Assembly (NCBI RefSeq): GCF_949628265.1
Contig: NC_088790.1
Location: forward strand, 28,276,545 to 28,340,544
Direction: 5' to 3'
Source of the DNA: Cloeon dipterum
Lineage: Eukaryota; Arthropoda; Insecta; Ephemeroptera; Baetidae
Length of the DNA stretch: 64,000 bases
This document shows, piece after piece, positions 62,201 through 64,000 of the stretch. Under the pieces are notes generated by a model. That model was not told the DNA's origin and ran no database searches. It worked only from the letters and a program-made list of their open reading frames with translations. The position numbers and the translations under genes were made by a program. Numbering within the stretch: the first letter of the stretch is position 1; every line of letters begins with the position of its first letter.

Positions 62201-62762
62201 AGCCTATTTTATTGAATATAATTTAAGCTTTTTAATTTCAAATGGAGCGTTTTTTTAACATACTTGGCTCAAGCTTCTATAAAAAAGGTGACCGCACCTG
62301 AAACCGACATCTCCCAGCTCGAGATTGTTTGAGACAAAAGAAATAATAATTGCATCTAAAATAAATAAATATTCAAATCAGAGAACACTAAAAATTAATT
62401 TAACACACGCACTCGCGTCAAACACTGATGAAAAATCTGTTTAAATTTTGATTTTGTTCAATCTAAATTTAATTTTAACCAAAAACTTTACCCTCTGCCA
62501 AAGCAGAAGCGAGGAAATTCTAGAGTGTGTACTATTAATTTAAATAACCTCTAGTTGAACATTTAAAGTACCTTGATTTTCGAATCGTGGATAGAGCAGT
62601 CTCCTGAAGTACATTTTTGAAGTTGCACAGTAGCTTTTGTGGTCAAAGCGGCGTGCTTTGAGGAACAGTAATTTAATTGAGGATCTTTATCATAGCAAGA
62701 GAAAAAAAATTTACGTTGCGTGCTGGAAAGATCAAGCAGAGGAAAATCGCAGGCAGGATCAT
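56289..62762 (-). CDS. L5: secreted multi-CTLD protein with an OBP-like domain
   Basis: Same exon order as L1. The signal exon starts at 62762 (MILPAIFLCLIFPARN). CTLD1 about 61780-62350. CTLD2 about 60330-61620, with the GC-rich exon about 60340-60652. CTLD3 about 59100-60170 (CCSLGMRLVSVQSYEKLACM). OBP-like about 58180-59030: NECKLTHQVSQ, CFSTCMAELLGL, DGSKFWEERIEKLLS, FWECDQRS, GECSFIHDFIKCF. The exon near 58040-58085 precedes an intron of about 1 kb that hosts the TTAA-type element. CTLD4 56289-57050, ending FFCAFDESFLTLC. All exons read are open. An extra intronic insertion lies at about 59600-59990. Confidence 0.78.
57060..57588. other. Insertion part of the long intron 25 of L5
   Basis: L4 has only about 100 bases here. 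The stretch 57100-57420 is GC-richer and holds a 92-codon minus-strand ORF with no recognised domain. Possibly an old insertion. Confidence 0.35.
57589..58020. mobile_element. TTAA-type non-autonomous element, copy 2
   Basis: Ends AGAGGAATGATACTG and CAGTATCATTCCACT are inverted repeats (14 of 15 match). The element is exactly flanked by TTAA on both sides (57585-57588, 58021-58024). It is 432 bases without a transposase and lies in an intron of L5, reversed relative to 41783-42201. Confidence 0.85.
59600..59990. other. Insertion in an intron of L5
   Basis: A GC-richer stretch (CCAGTCCGCAGCCTCTGCCG) that the same intron of L4 lacks. Origin not recognised. Confidence 0.35.
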
Positions 62763-63055
62763 TTCACTTGAAACTGAAACAAAAACCGCTTTATTGAGAA
62801 AGCAAAATATAAAATACAATAAAATTTTGGCAGGAATTTAAATAAAAATTATTCGTTGAGTAAAAGATAATTCAACAGAACACCAACGGCATGCTATTTT
62901 GAATAACAATAGCAAAATATTCAAAAATAAAGCATACGACAGTTAAAGCGGCTGGAACGTTTATGAAATCGTTCCTTTAAAATGTACAGATTTAAACAAT
63001 CGTTATAATTTGCGGCCACACCTAGTCGAGGAATCTTACCTGGAGGAGCAAAGCA

Positions 63056-63091
63056 TGCAACCTGCCCGTCGCACGAAGCGTGCGAGTTGCA
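63056..63091. repeat. Nested hairpin motif, second copy
   Basis: Same as 55085-55120, with GCGAGTTGCA in the right arm. Confidence 0.6.
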
Positions 63092-63189
63092 TAAAAATAA
63101 GCCATTTTAACATTTAACAATTAAGGCTTTGCACATCGCCGAAAAATTTGGGAACCTCCACCAAGCACTGAATCAATTTCTACTAAATA

Positions 63190-63600
63190 ATATTGGTAAA
63201 GAAAGTAAAATATCTGCTTGGTAGAGTTTCGTAAAGAAGTGGGAACCTTTTCGTAAGTGCTGGCTGCACCAGAGAACTGCTTCAGGAATAATTGGATCCA
63301 ACGAAATTTTTCTTTTTAAATGCGCCTCTGTCTGGAACCACACTGAGAATCAAATTGTTGGTTTAGTGAGTCCACTCGATGAAATCTGATTTAAAATTTT
63401 TATGCGAGCAATGTTGGATTCAGTCACTGTGACGAGGCTTCCGTTTGCTCAGGCGCGCGTGGTGGCCGCTACCGACGGAGGATTTCGCTGCAAAAAGGAA
63501 AAAATTGGATAAATACTCATCCAAAAGGATAACTCAAGATATTTTACATTTTCTTTTTTAGTGATTTTAAACATTAACACGTTTTCCGCGGGAGTTTTAA
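63190..63600 (-). pseudogene. Second relic of lectin C-terminal exons
   Basis: Contains pieces of exon 29 (TGGTGCAGCCAGCACTTACG near 63260, compare WCSTSEE of L5), exon 28 (same TGA as in the 55 kb relic) and exon 27 (NVLMFKITKKEN near 63580). It is longer than the relic at 55125-55440, whose exon 29 part is deleted. Confidence 0.7.
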
Positions 63601-64000
63601 TCTAAATTGTATTCAGTTGAACTCCATTCGTGATCGAAGCTGCAAGCTTATTGTTAGAGGAAAAAGAAAAAGGCGAGTGTACGTTCAGGATTCACAATTT
63701 TATCGCAAATTCATTTCAGAATTTAACAGTACAGAAAAGTTTTTAAAATGCATTTTTCAGCCTTTTGCGAAGCCGCAGTCTGGTTAAAAGGACGTGACGC
63801 TTGCTCGGTTTAATTAATTTTGAATTGCTCTCTTCCACAAAATTCATTGTATTGTGACGTTCATTCTGCTTTCTGGGAAGTTTGATATGATGCTCATTCC
63901 ATGGGTGTGGCAACCGTTCTCTCTGCAACACCACGAAAAATGTTATGCCTGGCTGTTCCCTGAAACTTACGGTCCACGCAGAGCCGGGAGGGCTGTCCGA
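63265..64000. repeat. Copy of the 55130-55880 cassette
   Basis: Nearly co-linear with 55130-55880 at about 8.1 kb distance, the right-hand end of the unit that produced L4 and L5. Both copies hold a short minus-strand ORF ending RLRLRKRLKNAF whose coding status is doubtful. Confidence 0.65.

Larger units (their letters stand above)
62763..64000. other. Region upstream of L5 to window end
   Basis: The first 200 bases resemble the L4 upstream region. Then follow the hairpin motif, lectin relics (63190-63600) and the repeated cassette, which runs off the window end. Confidence 0.5.

Noticed and set aside
1-64000. tRNA, rRNA, CRISPR array or prokaryotic operon
   Set aside because: None of their signatures is visible; genes have introns with GT-AG sites and polyadenylation signals.

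Overview
This is nuclear DNA from an arthropod, most likely an insect. Coding comes as many short exons joined by AT-rich GT-AG introns of about 50-100 bp, and a C-terminal region of the right-hand genes has the six-cysteine spacing of hexapod odorant-binding proteins (OBPs). No rRNA, tRNA, CRISPR or prokaryotic feature is seen. The species cannot be fixed; a mayfly-like compact genome is only a guess. The window is two unrelated tandem gene families meeting near 28.3 kb, plus small foldback/MITE elements. All exon joins below were read by eye from splice signals, frame and paralogue comparison.

Region 1 (1-28.1 kb): about eleven copies of a small type I membrane protein family resembling plexin-domain-containing proteins (PLXDC/TEM7). 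The layout is signal peptide, nidogen-like beta domain, eight-cysteine PSI domain, one membrane helix and a short variable tail. Five units are on + (G1-G5, 0.3-10.7 kb), then a + remnant (11.8-12.2 kb), three units on - (A, C, B; 12.6-20.9 kb) and two on + (D, E; 22.7-28.1 kb). Most full genes have six exons; the minus pair has the nidogen end and PSI in one exon. Several are decayed or rebuilt: G4 is an internal-deletion fusion, G5 has lost most of PSI, A has a 1-bp frameshift, and C keeps only the signal and membrane exons.

Region 2 (28.7-62.8 kb): five minus-strand paralogues (L1-L5), each 5-6.5 kb. L1 was resolved completely: 29 exons, all phases agree, 1,006 residues. The predicted order is signal peptide, C-type lectin-like domain (CTLD) 1, Cys-rich linker, CTLD2, Cys-rich linker, CTLD3, an OBP-like domain, then CTLD4. 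A CTLD/OBP chimera is not an architecture I know, and it is the most interesting thing here. L2 carries a stop codon inside the OBP-like part. Lectin exon relics lie between L4 and L5 and beyond L5, and a copy of the last exon of gene E lies between L1 and L2, which marks how the lectin unit was first duplicated.

Both families encode secreted or surface extracellular binding domains and look like rapidly evolving birth-and-death clusters. A shared pathway cannot be shown from sequence alone.
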